This document shows positions 10,936-19,580 of a stretch of DNA of 64,000 nt, piece after piece. The DNA lies in the NCBI GenBank assembly GCA_905178155.1, contig CAJINV010000013.1, positions 300,344 to 364,343 of the forward strand. The letters are read 5' to 3'. Each line of letters opens with the position of its first letter. The stretch's first letter is position 1. Source of the stretch: Amoebophrya sp. A120. Lineage: Eukaryota; Sar; Dinophyceae; Syndiniales; Amoebophryaceae. The notes beneath the pieces are model-generated. The model was not told the DNA's origin. It saw nothing but the letters and a program-made list of their open reading frames with translations, and did not search any database. The position numbers and the translations under genes were made by a program.

Positions 10936-13900
10936 ATGCCGCCGAAGGCAAAGGCCAAGCCCAAGGCAAAGCCGCAGGTGAAGAGGCAGCCACGCAACCA
11001 AGGACTGCCTCCAGGACAACAGGCGCTGCCGAATCAGCAGGAACAACAGCCGCAACAGCAGATAAATAACGCTTTTGGTCAGTTCCAGAATCCTGAGGGT
11101 TTTTTCCCTATATTGGGTCCGAATGGAAATCTGATAGGGATTCAGCAGCTGGCTCCGGCTGCTCCTGCCATCGCCAACCCCGGGGCTAAACCGAAGGCGG
11201 CCAGGGGAAGACCGCGTACGTCTAGTGGACATAAAAGACAGCTAAAGGCAAAACGGCAGGCGAGGTGGAAGGAAAAGAAATTCGGGAAGAAGCAGCCGAA
11301 GAAGAAAGGAAAAGGGAAAAGGCAAAACGTGCTGTCTGATAGCTCGGAGTCGGAGGAGGAAAACAACAATTTTTTAGCAATCGAAGACACACAAAGAGAA
11401 GGCCTTCTTGCTATTAAGGACATTCCCCGTGACCTTCTGGCTATCCAAGACGAAGCCAACGAGTACGGCAATCGATCCCCGGCTTTTATCCCGGAGCAGG
11501 AACAAGAAAACACTGGAGGAGATGATAATGCGAACATGGAAAGCATTAATGTGTCTGTCACTCCAAACACCGGACCGGGTCCGGATCCATCTCCACCTCC
11601 GGTGTTAATTTTGGGAGCAAGTTCTTCTTCTTCCGTGAGCCAGAGTGTCGCACAAGGACAAGCGTCCTCGTCTTCTTCCGGTGCACCACGACCATTTCCG
11701 CTGCCGCAACTTCGTCCACGTAATCAGCCGAAGGCGAAAAATGGACTGCTAAGCATGTCCAGGATTAACCGTCTATGTGCCGGCGAGCCTCCGAGTTCCG
11801 GGTCTGATTCTTCAGGCAGCTCGGGATCTGACACATGCACGGAGTCAGAGGAAGACGAAGAGGAGCGCGCAAGGCGAAAACAGCAAAAACGTTTGAACAA
11901 AAAGAACAACAAAAGGCGGAAGCGCGGCCGCAGCGAAGACCGGGAAGAAGAACGAGCTGCGCGTCGCACTGAGATGGAAAAACGCTTCTGGCCTACCTAT
12001 GGAGAGGATGATGAAGAGGAGGAAGAAGAAGAAGAAGAAGAAGAGCAAGTAGATCTCCGCGGGGCGAAGTATGGGCCGATTGCAGACCTAGGAGACGATT
12101 TAAACGACTTTGAGGTCAGCGATGATCTTGAAGCGGGTCTGGAAGAAGGGGAAGTGTTGGAGGGCGGGGCTTACGTGTCTACTGTGTACGAAGATGCGCA
12201 ACTGCGGGTCACCATTTTGCGGCGACCGGGAGAGCGGTGGCCGAAGTGTCTGCGGGTTTTCTGGAAGACGTCTAAACCTACGCTGACTTTGGAAGGTTAT
12301 GATCCAGAAAAATGCGACCGGTTTCTTTACCAAAAGAAAGACACCGGCTTCGTTGACAAGGCGGAACTCACGGAGTGGACGCAGGTGATTGTGAACACAA
12401 TCGATGGAGAAAATCGAACTTGGGACTATTTATCCGACTCGCTGTGGGAAAACGACTATGTGCTTGATTTTATTAAGTACATGCGGAGCCGTCAAACTGC
12501 AGCTACCGCCGCCCTGGCTCCTGCAGTTTTAGACGAGTTAGATGACCTGTTCGCAGACGACAAGCCGGTCGCTCCGGCTGCACAAAATGCCTTCGGTGAG
12601 CCCGCAACTACGGATAACAGTAACTCCATCGCTCTAGTCACCAATACAGCTCAGCCTTCGACGACTACGACCTCCGCTCAGCCTTCTCCTACAGCAAACA
12701 ACACGGAAGAATCAACATTCGCTTCTGTGGCAGTAAATAATACGACGTCAGCTTCGACAAGCAAGAAAAAAGAGACGTTGCTGCCGACTGAATCGGATGA
12801 AGAAAATGGTGGAGACGATGGGGAAGACGGTAAAGGAAACAAACCGTCCCCCTCCCACGACGAAGAGTCACCAGCTTCAGTAAGTCCGGAAAAGTTATTC
12901 GAAGAAATTATTTCCCCGACGGAGGCTAAACAAAACCTGACTCGCTTCTTAGGAAACAGCAGTGTCATCGTGGGAGGACGCACATCGGCGAGCGGCAGCT
13001 GCGCCAGTAGTGCCGCGGATGACGACCATCGTTATCCTCCCTTTAAGCCAGGAGAAGACACAGATTGGGATCCTTCCATGCCGTTGCCTGCCACGTTTCC
13101 GACTATCAATTCCCCGGTGCACAATCCAGATGCGCAGACAGAAACAGTAGCGCAGAACAGTCCGACTTTGTCCGATCTGGATCATGCTCTGCCAGATCTA
13201 GACATTACGACTCTGGACTATCTCATCAACGTGACCGCGGAATTGGCTGAGCAAGTAAGTGAAGACGTTCAAACCGGTTCATCGCAGCAGCAACCGCCGG
13301 CGTTTCCGGTTGAACCGCTGGACCAATCGATTTTTGAACAAGTGGTGGCAGACCAACAACTTGCTTTGGCGTTGGTACAGGAAGAACAAGCGGCTGCGTT
13401 GGGACCGCTGGACATCGGCACGACCCTCACCGGTGAAACATATAATCCAGAGGCACACTTGCAGATCCTGCCAAATCCGGCTATGCAGTTCGCGCCGGCG
13501 CTTTTGCCGGGTGCTGCATCATCTTCCTCTTCCACAGTGCAGAACCACAACGACTTTCACCACCACAATGTAAACCAACATCGGTTGAACAGGAGACGAT
13601 CTATCCCACGACGACGACGATCAAGCTCGCGTGATAGACGGAGAACTCCTCACAGGAAGTGGAGAAGAAACAATGACTATGTAGCCACCCGTCACCGGAA
13701 CAACCAGCTTTACTGCCAATTGCACGGACAGAACCGCACACACAATAGTGCAGAATGCTGGACTTTGACTGATCGCGAGAAATACGTCGAGGTGTACGAA
13801 AACTACTGGGCTCCGCTTCGCATCTACCAGCGCGATTATGTGCAATGGGAAGAACCTGGGGACGACGATCAATGGTTGGACGACTCCATTGTTATGGAGA

Positions 13901-15327
13901 ATTCGTACGCACGGAGTCAGCAGCGACAAGTGCAGGAACCAGAAGAAGAAGTCCATCCTGCTACTCCCCAACAAGCCCAAGGAGATGCTGTAATGGAAGA
14001 TGTGGAGATGGAAGACGCTGAAGAAAACAATCCTGCCCCGGCGGAGCCGGAGACTCAAGCGGATGACGCGGCGGAAGACGCTGGTGGAGCGGAAGGAATC
14101 GAGCAGCAAAGAAACCTGCAGACCTTCAATGGGGTGGAACAGAATTCAGCGGGCGCACGACGCGGCTCTCCCATTCCGGACTCCAGTCCTTTAGATGTAA
14201 ATCGTACGCGTCGTACGTCTTCGGACATGGAGATCGATCCCCCTTCGGAAGGAAGTGGTGAGATCTTCGGAGACGGACAAAGTAATGGAGAAGAGACAGA
14301 AATCGAGTCGCCGCCTCCTTCTGCGTCTCCACCGGAAACACAGCTGGCGATCTTTGACCCGGAGGTCAGAAAGGAGAAACTGCGAGTTTGGGGATTAAAC
14401 GTCAACGCTGTCCGACCGACGACGGAAGAGATTCGGAACTTGCCAGAGTTCAAGAAAATTCTGGAAAAATACGGAACAAATAGATTTGCGCAGCTTGTCC
14501 GCTACGGCTTAGACAAGAACATGGCTTCGTCGCCAGTGATTGGATTAGTGGATGGAGCCATCGAACAGCATCGGGAATTGGAGAATAACGGAGAAAGCGA
14601 TGAGCAAATTCCCGCTGCTCCGTCTCCTGAAGATGTGGCTGCTCCTCCGCAAGAACAAGAAACTCAGGCATCAATCACGGGACAAGATGATGAAGAACAA
14701 GAATTAGAATCTCCGCGCTCGCCCGGACTGCCGCAGGATGTTGAAGTTCAAGAAGACGCAGATCAAGAATTAGCGTCTCCTGATTTGTTGCAACAAGAAA
14801 TTCCCGTTGACGACGTCACCTCGATCTTGGATGACGCCATTGGTACAACGGCTGGACAGGCAGAAGACGTGGAAATGATGGATGATGTTCCCACGGACGA
14901 ACAAATGACTTCCGCCATTCAACAAGTCGATGGAGAACAAGAACAAGAAAATGAGTCTACACCGCAAATGCAAAGAGAACGCTTTCGACTGCCGGTTTTG
15001 TCTGGACCTCCTGTATCTCCAGATCAACCTGTTGTCCCACTACCTTCTGATTTGGAAGAACAAGAAGTAATGCCTGCCGTGGAGAATGATCAGAATCACT
15101 GTAGTGTGGAAGTAGCTGATGGCCACGATCATGCGGCTGACGTGGGAGTGCAAGCGGGGCCGAGTACTACCATCGACACGGGAGTGCAGACGACGGGCAA
15201 TGACCAACAGGCGCAAGTAGACGGAGAAATTGATCTTGATGCGCAGCCAGGAACTTACAACCTCGCTCCCGGATCTTACAACGTGAACTTCAGGACTTCG
15301 GAAGAACGGTCCTGCAATATCCAGTGA
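10936..15327 (+). CDS. LTR-embedded ORF, 1,463 aa, with a Gag-like zinc motif (5' LTR copy)
   Basis: It starts at ATG 10936 after a leader of about 600 nt and is open to TGA at 15325-15327. The N terminus is Lys/Pro/Ala-rich and basic. It is followed by acidic and Ser-rich low-complexity segments, including a Glu run near residues 355-370, and an Arg-rich patch. A C-x2-H-x5-H-x4-C motif lies at residues 927-941 (C927, H930, H936, C941) and resembles the zinc-binding motif of some LTR-element Gag proteins. The C-terminal third is acidic and Gln/Glu/Pro-rich. Maintenance of more than 4 kb of open frame in both LTR copies suggests a real protein, perhaps a second nucleic-acid-binding or regulatory protein. 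I do not recognise a wider family. Confidence 0.7.
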   Translation: MPPKAKAKPKAKPQVKRQPRNQGLPPGQQALPNQQEQQPQQQINNAFGQFQNPEGFFPILGPNGNLIGIQQLAPAAPAIANPGAKPKAARGRPRTSSGHKRQLKAKRQARWKEKKFGKKQPKKKGKGKRQNVLSDSSESEEENNNFLAIEDTQREGLLAIKDIPRDLLAIQDEANEYGNRSPAFIPEQEQENTGGDDNANMESINVSVTPNTGPGPDPSPPPVLILGASSSSSVSQSVAQGQASSSSSGAPRPFPLPQLRPRNQPKAKNGLLSMSRINRLCAGEPPSSGSDSSGSSGSDTCTESEEDEEERARRKQQKRLNKKNNKRRKRGRSEDREEERAARRTEMEKRFWPTYGEDDEEEEEEEEEEEQVDLRGAKYGPIADLGDDLNDFEVSDDLEAGLEEGEVLEGGAYVSTVYEDAQLRVTILRRPGERWPKCLRVFWKTSKPTLTLEGYDPEKCDRFLYQKKDTGFVDKAELTEWTQVIVNTIDGENRTWDYLSDSLWENDYVLDFIKYMRSRQTAATAALAPAVLDELDDLFADDKPVAPAAQNAFGEPATTDNSNSIALVTNTAQPSTTTTSAQPSPTANNTEESTFASVAVNNTTSASTSKKKETLLPTESDEENGGDDGEDGKGNKPSPSHDEESPASVSPEKLFEEIISPTEAKQNLTRFLGNSSVIVGGRTSASGSCASSAADDDHRYPPFKPGEDTDWDPSMPLPATFPTINSPVHNPDAQTETVAQNSPTLSDLDHALPDLDITTLDYLINVTAELAEQVSEDVQTGSSQQQPPAFPVEPLDQSIFEQVVADQQLALALVQEEQAAALGPLDIGTTLTGETYNPEAHLQILPNPAMQFAPALLPGAASSSSSTVQNHNDFHHHNVNQHRLNRRRSIPRRRRSSSRDRRRTPHRKWRRNNDYVATRHRNNQLYCQLHGQNRTHNSAECWTLTDREKYVEVYENYWAPLRIYQRDYVQWEEPGDDDQWLDDSIVMENSYARSQQRQVQEPEEEVHPATPQQAQGDAVMEDVEMEDAEENNPAPAEPETQADDAAEDAGGAEGIEQQRNLQTFNGVEQNSAGARRGSPIPDSSPLDVNRTRRTSSDMEIDPPSEGSGEIFGDGQSNGEETEIESPPPSASPPETQLAIFDPEVRKEKLRVWGLNVNAVRPTTEEIRNLPEFKKILEKYGTNRFAQLVRYGLDKNMASSPVIGLVDGAIEQHRELENNGESDEQIPAAPSPEDVAAPPQEQETQASITGQDDEEQELESPRSPGLPQDVEVQEDADQELASPDLLQQEIPVDDVTSILDDAIGTTAGQAEDVEMMDDVPTDEQMTSAIQQVDGEQEQENESTPQMQRERFRLPVLSGPPVSPDQPVVPLPSDLEEQEVMPAVENDQNHCSVEVADGHDHAADVGVQAGPSTTIDTGVQTTGNDQQAQVDGEIDLDAQPGTYNLAPGSYNVNFRTSEERSCNIQ

Positions 15328-15477
15328 AAGAACAATTTGTTACTAGCAAGGCAGAATAAAATCATCCGGAATAACATCAGAAGAGTCCAGCAGTAGTCGC
15401 AAAAAGATGGGATCGAAGAGATGTGAAAAGGAGATGATTATCTGAAGAAAGATATTGGAATTATCTTCAGACAAGAC

Positions 15478-15483
15478 AATAAA
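15478..15483 (+). terminator. AATAAA poly(A)-like signal after the LTR ORF
   Basis: AATAAA lies about 150 bp downstream of the LTR ORF stop and is conserved in the 3' LTR at 35260-35265. It could end an LTR-ORF mRNA. The rest of the LTR to 16410 is AT-richer and shows no gene. Confidence 0.4.
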
Positions 15484-16410
15484 TATCGCGTCTTTATTTT
15501 TATATCAATTGGGAAGCGCTTCTCATTCAATAGAAGAAAGTCGCTGCTTCAGAAAAGACGTTTTTTCCAGCACCACAGCAATACACGCTTGCATCTGCTG
15601 AGACGTAGGATGTTAAGTGATCCATAGATTTTAAAATTCCTCGGTAAAGTTTTTTGCTGAAGAACAACTCATTGGAAAAAGCAAAGAAATAAAGCTGCCA
15701 AATACACAGCGGCGAAGACTGAATTGTCAATACTTGTTTTTTGACAATAAGAAGAGCACTGGGGCGCACAAGTAAGAAGACCTAAAAAAGACAGTCTAAT
15801 AAAAAACTCATTCAACTTTTTGCTTCGCACGATTATCGGGCACAGTCTTGAACTTTTATACTTTTTTTGCTGTCGCCCCACAGCCAATTTTTTTTTTTTT
15901 GTTGGAAGTTTTCGAGGAAGGCAACACGACACTCATGCGAACAGGAAAAATCTCTCATCTCAATCAAAAACAGTAGAAGAGATTTTTGTGAAGACGACAA
16001 CGGCCTTGTTTGTCTGTCTTAACTCGACTTCTAAAACTAATTTTTAAATAAAAAACTGAAAAAAGCAAAAAAACACTTAAAAACCAAAAACACAAAAAAC
16101 AACCTTGCTTCGCACTCTCGATCGACTCTCTGTTGATCTCCTTCTGGGTAAGGACGAACGGAGACTTATCTCCAGTTCTTGTCTTCCACTACATCGCGGC
16201 TTTTAAGAAGATTCGGTTTAATATGGTCTGACGTGTCGGCTTTATCGTAGGAAGACGCTTAAATCGGACATTACCTGTTGCCAATCGTATGTCGTTGCAG
16301 ACGCACAAATAAATCGTCTACTTTCGGTGAGCTCGTCCGTCATTGAGGAGAGCGCTCAGTTGCGGACTTCTCGGAATTGTTCGATGACCAGTTTTAAGCC
16401 GATTCCGACA

Positions 16411-16425
16411 TGGTGAGGCCAGAGC
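16411..16425 (+). other. Probable primer-binding site
   Basis: TGGTGAGGCCAGAGC begins on the base after the 5' LTR. The leading TGG matches the complement of a tRNA CCA end, as expected for a PBS directly abutting the LTR. The tRNA identity was not determined. Confidence 0.55.
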
Positions 16426-16640
16426 TAGTGTTGACCACTAGCTGATTACAACCACGTGATACAGGACAAGGAGACAACGTTTTCACCTACACGCTTACAA
16501 CCTGTTGGACTCCTTCATCACCATCGTTTTCACCTACAACGGAGAAGCAGAACTTGTTCGACTCCATCGGCAGAGAAGGACAAACTTTCCTACTTTTCCA
16601 ATTCTGAGATTTTGACGCACTACAGGGCCGCTCTGCGTAC

Positions 16641-16874
16641 ATGAGCTTCAACTTTCCTCCCGCTAACCACCTCACATTTCCCAACTTGCCCAATTCTGTT
16701 GAACCTCGAGAAGTAACTGAGCCCTGCGCTATCTTTTTCGGCAACTGCCCGGTCGGAGTACCCAGATATCTATTTTCCCACAACTCAGTTCCGTACGTGG
16801 TCGATTTAGACGAGAGGCAGATCTTCGGATTCCTGGACGACGCGGAACTTTGTTGTTGCCAACCGAACACGTAG
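16641..16874 (+). CDS. 77-codon ORF overlapping the RING ORF, possibly its N terminus
   Basis: It starts at ATG 16641, about 230 nt after the PBS, and ends at 16874. The composition is protein-like. It overlaps the RING frame, which is open from 16721 and lies in the -1 frame relative to this ORF. Because the RING ORF has no ATG of its own, this ORF may supply its N terminus through a -1 shift or splicing. No perfect slippery heptamer is visible; the nearest candidate is C TTT TTC at 16733-16739. Confidence 0.45.
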   Translation: MSFNFPPANHLTFPNLPNSVEPREVTEPCAIFFGNCPVGVPRYLFSHNSVPYVVDLDERQIFGFLDDAELCCCQPNT

Positions 16875-17734
16875 TCGATCTAATCGATCCAATTGCTCGG
16901 AAAGCAAACAATCAATTTTTGAACTGGGCCTACGACCGCACCGCAATCGTTGTGTTGACGACTTTCAGCAGCAAAGACGAGTACTTAGCGAGTACATTTC
17001 GGAGAACCCACCACTTGCGTGCTGACCAAGCAGATAGATTTGTGACGGAGAATCGGCGAATTGTACTTGCCTGGCCAGTTCGGTGGTGCCAAGTGAGGAC
17101 CCCGCAGAGAAGACAACAAGTCAACGGCGACTCTACCATCGGCTTTTCCACAATCCAGCGGCATCTTCCTGAGTGGTGCATTCCCACGGAAGACGCTAAT
17201 ACGGAGACGCGAATTAGGACTATTCCGTCTAGTGAAGATCGAGAAGTTAGAGCACAATTACAAGAAGGGCCTCCAAATACTACACCGGTCCATCGCCTAA
17301 TCGCACCAGAAGACGCTCAGAGAATTGTTGCTCCTGCACCAACTTCTTTTTCGCTATCAAGAACCCTGGAGTTGGTGTACGGTCAACTAGCACCCACTTT
17401 TCCCCGGACCCTGGCTGACCAAGACAGATTTTTTGATCTCATCGGTTTGGGCGACAGACCATCATCGTCACCGTCGAATCAAAGAACGTCTCCGCCACGG
17501 GAGGGAACACCAAGACCGTATACTGCTCCGCGTCCTCAATCGCCTCTTCGCGTCCCATCGGAGAACGTCTGCGTCATTTGTTTGGAGCAGGAAGCCAACG
17601 CTACTCTCCTTCACCGGTCCACTGGACACACCTGTTGCTGTTTTAGGTGCGCACAACAAGCATTCGCACAAGATCGCAGGTGCCCAATCTGTCGGATGCA
17701 AGTAGACCGGGTGATTAAAAACTATCGGAGTTAA
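16850..17734 (+). CDS. RING-finger protein, predicted E3 ubiquitin ligase
   Basis: The frame is open from 16721 and the first in-frame alternative start is TTG at 16850. There is no ATG before the final Met inside the RING itself. The last ~58 residues form a RING-HC-like domain: CVIC, then a TGH in place of the usual CGH, a Cys cluster, CA, and CPICR near the C terminus. The finger sits close to the end, as in IAP- and MEX-type proteins. The upstream ~235 residues are not recognised. Known RING proteins recruit E2 enzymes to ubiquitinate substrates, so a role against host factors or in element protein turnover is inference. It is the first substantial internal ORF, well upstream of gag. Confidence 0.75.
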   Translation: MLLPTEHVVDLIDPIARKANNQFLNWAYDRTAIVVLTTFSSKDEYLASTFRRTHHLRADQADRFVTENRRIVLAWPVRWCQVRTPQRRQQVNGDSTIGFSTIQRHLPEWCIPTEDANTETRIRTIPSSEDREVRAQLQEGPPNTTPVHRLIAPEDAQRIVAPAPTSFSLSRTLELVYGQLAPTFPRTLADQDRFFDLIGLGDRPSSSPSNQRTSPPREGTPRPYTAPRPQSPLRVPSENVCVICLEQEANATLLHRSTGHTCCCFRCAQQAFAQDRRCPICRMQVDRVIKNYRS

Positions 17735-17766
17735 GAAGAAAAGGAAAGAAGGAGACGGAAAAGTAT

Positions 17767-18345
17767 ATGTGGTATTTGATCGTCGATCGAGCCAAACCAT
17801 TACAACTACATCTTCAAGATTCTTCCCACAGCAAATCCAACGGCACCAAGTGCGGGTGGATATTGTTGACCGTAAAGGACGAGCTCTGCACTCAACGGAT
17901 TGTCTTTCCTCGAGAAGTGAATATCATTTTCCGCTCGCATCTGGAGGAAGATCCTGAATCCCTTGGAGTTTGGGACGCACTGCTGCAGATAAGAACTCTG
18001 GCTCGCTTTGCGTCAGTAGTCGTCTGCTACATTACAGGACAACTCTACTTCACTCCCTTGCACTACGCGACAGAAACAGCAGGACTGGGATCAGTAAGAT
18101 TGCACTACATTCCGCGAGTAAAATTCCCGGAAAAGGTCTCTGGTTTCTATCAGTCCGCAGTGGTAAGGAGGAACGTACTTCGGTATCCGGACGCAATCGA
18201 CTACAAAGCTCTCAGCTACTCGAAGAAGACCTTGCAGCTGAGAGGAAGAATCAATCGAACCCTCACGCACCCTTTTTCGTATTCCAGTGTGAAGAACATT
18301 GCAAACGGCTACACCTGGAATTACGAGCCGGAACCAGAAGAATAA
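17767..18345 (+). CDS. Unknown accessory protein, 192 aa
   Basis: It starts at ATG 17767, 32 nt after the RING stop, and is open to 18345. It has a globular composition with several aromatic residues and no zinc, catalytic or membrane signature that I recognise. Its tight spacing to the RING ORF and to the next ORF (22 nt) suggests a polycistronic or leaky-scanning arrangement within the element. Confidence 0.6.
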   Translation: MWYLIVDRAKPLQLHLQDSSHSKSNGTKCGWILLTVKDELCTQRIVFPREVNIIFRSHLEEDPESLGVWDALLQIRTLARFASVVVCYITGQLYFTPLHYATETAGLGSVRLHYIPRVKFPEKVSGFYQSAVVRRNVLRYPDAIDYKALSYSKKTLQLRGRINRTLTHPFSYSSVKNIANGYTWNYEPEPEE

Positions 18346-18367
18346 ACCGTCTGCATCATAATGCTGC

Positions 18368-19273
18368 ATGGCTGATTACTCTCTCGACCTGGGATTATTC
18401 TTCGGATTACCAATACAGGTGAATCGGGAAAATATCAGTAAAAGAACCGGTCTTCCAGGAATTCTAGCGGGGATCAGTACACGTGAGTACCTACGCTGTG
18501 GATTCCAAGGGCGACAACTCATTGGAGATCCAGAAGTACCCGAGGAGTTACAAAAAACAGATTTGTTCGTCTTCTTGGAAAAGACTCGCTGTGAAGGACT
18601 TTTGGTTTACCCGACTACAGGCAGGAAGCAGCATAGATTCACCCGGGTGGCGCCATTAGAGTTTGTACAGCTGGACCGTCGATCAGCAGCAACCTGTATT
18701 TCGCAAGCAGGAGAGCAACTCTTCTTGAGGAACATAAATCCTCTGTGCAACATCTGTGGCGGCTCGCTGATAATCCTGAACAAGGATCACCCGGAGGGAG
18801 GAGAAAACAACTACTGCTTCGCCATACTCAAGCACGCATTGTTCTTGGCGTATCGGTGTAGGAGACCCCTTAAACCGCGAGAAAATTTCCAGAGAGTTCA
18901 CTTCCGTGAAGAACCAGACGAAGAACAAGTGGACGACATACCAATCACGAGCAAGGAGGTAGCAAGAATAGAATCGGAGCCGGTGATACCAAAGAACTAC
19001 AACGCCTTTGAAAGCGACCCGCACTGTCAGTTCATTCACGACTCGGGAGCACCGTTTCAAGCTATCAACTTTGAGTGCGCTCTCGTACCGGAAATTCCGA
19101 ATTTTATCAACCACTACAGCCATCCGGGTCGCCTCGGTTACTACCACAACGCATCATCGGAACCTTCAGTGAGTAACTACACTGGGACTCGGTCAGACGA
19201 CTCGTTTCGGTCAAGCAATCGTAGTTTTAGGACAGCTCGCGCAATCCACTACATCGAAAACGGATACAGCTAA
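18368..19273 (+). CDS. Unknown accessory protein, 301 aa, with an isolated DSGA motif
   Basis: It starts at ATG 18368. The protein is largely unrecognised. Residues 225-228 read D-S-G-A after hydrophobic Phe-Ile, which resembles the active-site turn of retropepsins, and a Cys pair (C-x2-C-G-G) lies near residues 133-138. A single DSGA motif does not prove protease activity, and the expected ILG-type C-terminal half is not seen here (a candidate lies at the Pol N terminus instead). The location upstream of gag would be odd for a protease. Confidence 0.55.
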   Translation: MADYSLDLGLFFGLPIQVNRENISKRTGLPGILAGISTREYLRCGFQGRQLIGDPEVPEELQKTDLFVFLEKTRCEGLLVYPTTGRKQHRFTRVAPLEFVQLDRRSAATCISQAGEQLFLRNINPLCNICGGSLIILNKDHPEGGENNYCFAILKHALFLAYRCRRPLKPRENFQRVHFREEPDEEQVDDIPITSKEVARIESEPVIPKNYNAFESDPHCQFIHDSGAPFQAINFECALVPEIPNFINHYSHPGRLGYYHNASSEPSVSNYTGTRSDDSFRSSNRSFRTARAIHYIENGYS

Positions 19274-19580
19274 ACTTCGGCTTTATGCTTTCCGCAATAC
19301 AAGACTTCTTCGTCGACTTACTAGAAGAAGCAAAAAGAACAATCATACTCGGTATTGACGAAGTGACTACATTCGTTCAATCCACGCGCTAAAAGAACAA
19401 AGAAGACGGAAAAATCAGTACGTACAACAACAATTGAGTCAAAGGCTACGGACAACACCTTCGTGCGATCAGGAGAAACATCGCACAACAAGACGATAAA
19501 CAACAAACGGAATAAAACATCTCTAACAATAACAACGGCTTCAACAGTTCCCTCCAATTAAAACGCCTCCCACATACAAC
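19274..19580 (+). other. Noncoding gap before gag
   Basis: About 300 bp of AT-richer sequence without an ORF. It could hold a leader or internal initiation region for gag. No motif was recognised. Confidence 0.4.

Larger units (their letters stand above)
9793..16410 (+). repeat. 5' LTR, 6,618 bp
   Basis: It starts TGTCAAAATCC and ends GATTCCGACA. It aligns along its whole length with 29575-36191 at a constant offset of about 19,782, with only substitutions and very small indels. It contains, in order, the coding end of pol, a TATA-like/AATAAA cluster, a leader with AAGCGAC repeats, a 1,463-codon ORF, and about 1 kb of AT-richer 3' sequence. Confidence 0.93.

Noticed and set aside
16641-16874. 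WWE-like domain that would pair with the RING to read poly-ADP-ribose
   Set aside because: A VVDLDERQ stretch is reminiscent, but the defining Trp and Glu positions are missing, so I do not call it.
17560-17734. Host RING gene captured by chance next to the element
   Set aside because: It lies inside the LTR-bounded unit, between the PBS and gag, so it belongs to the element as integrated.
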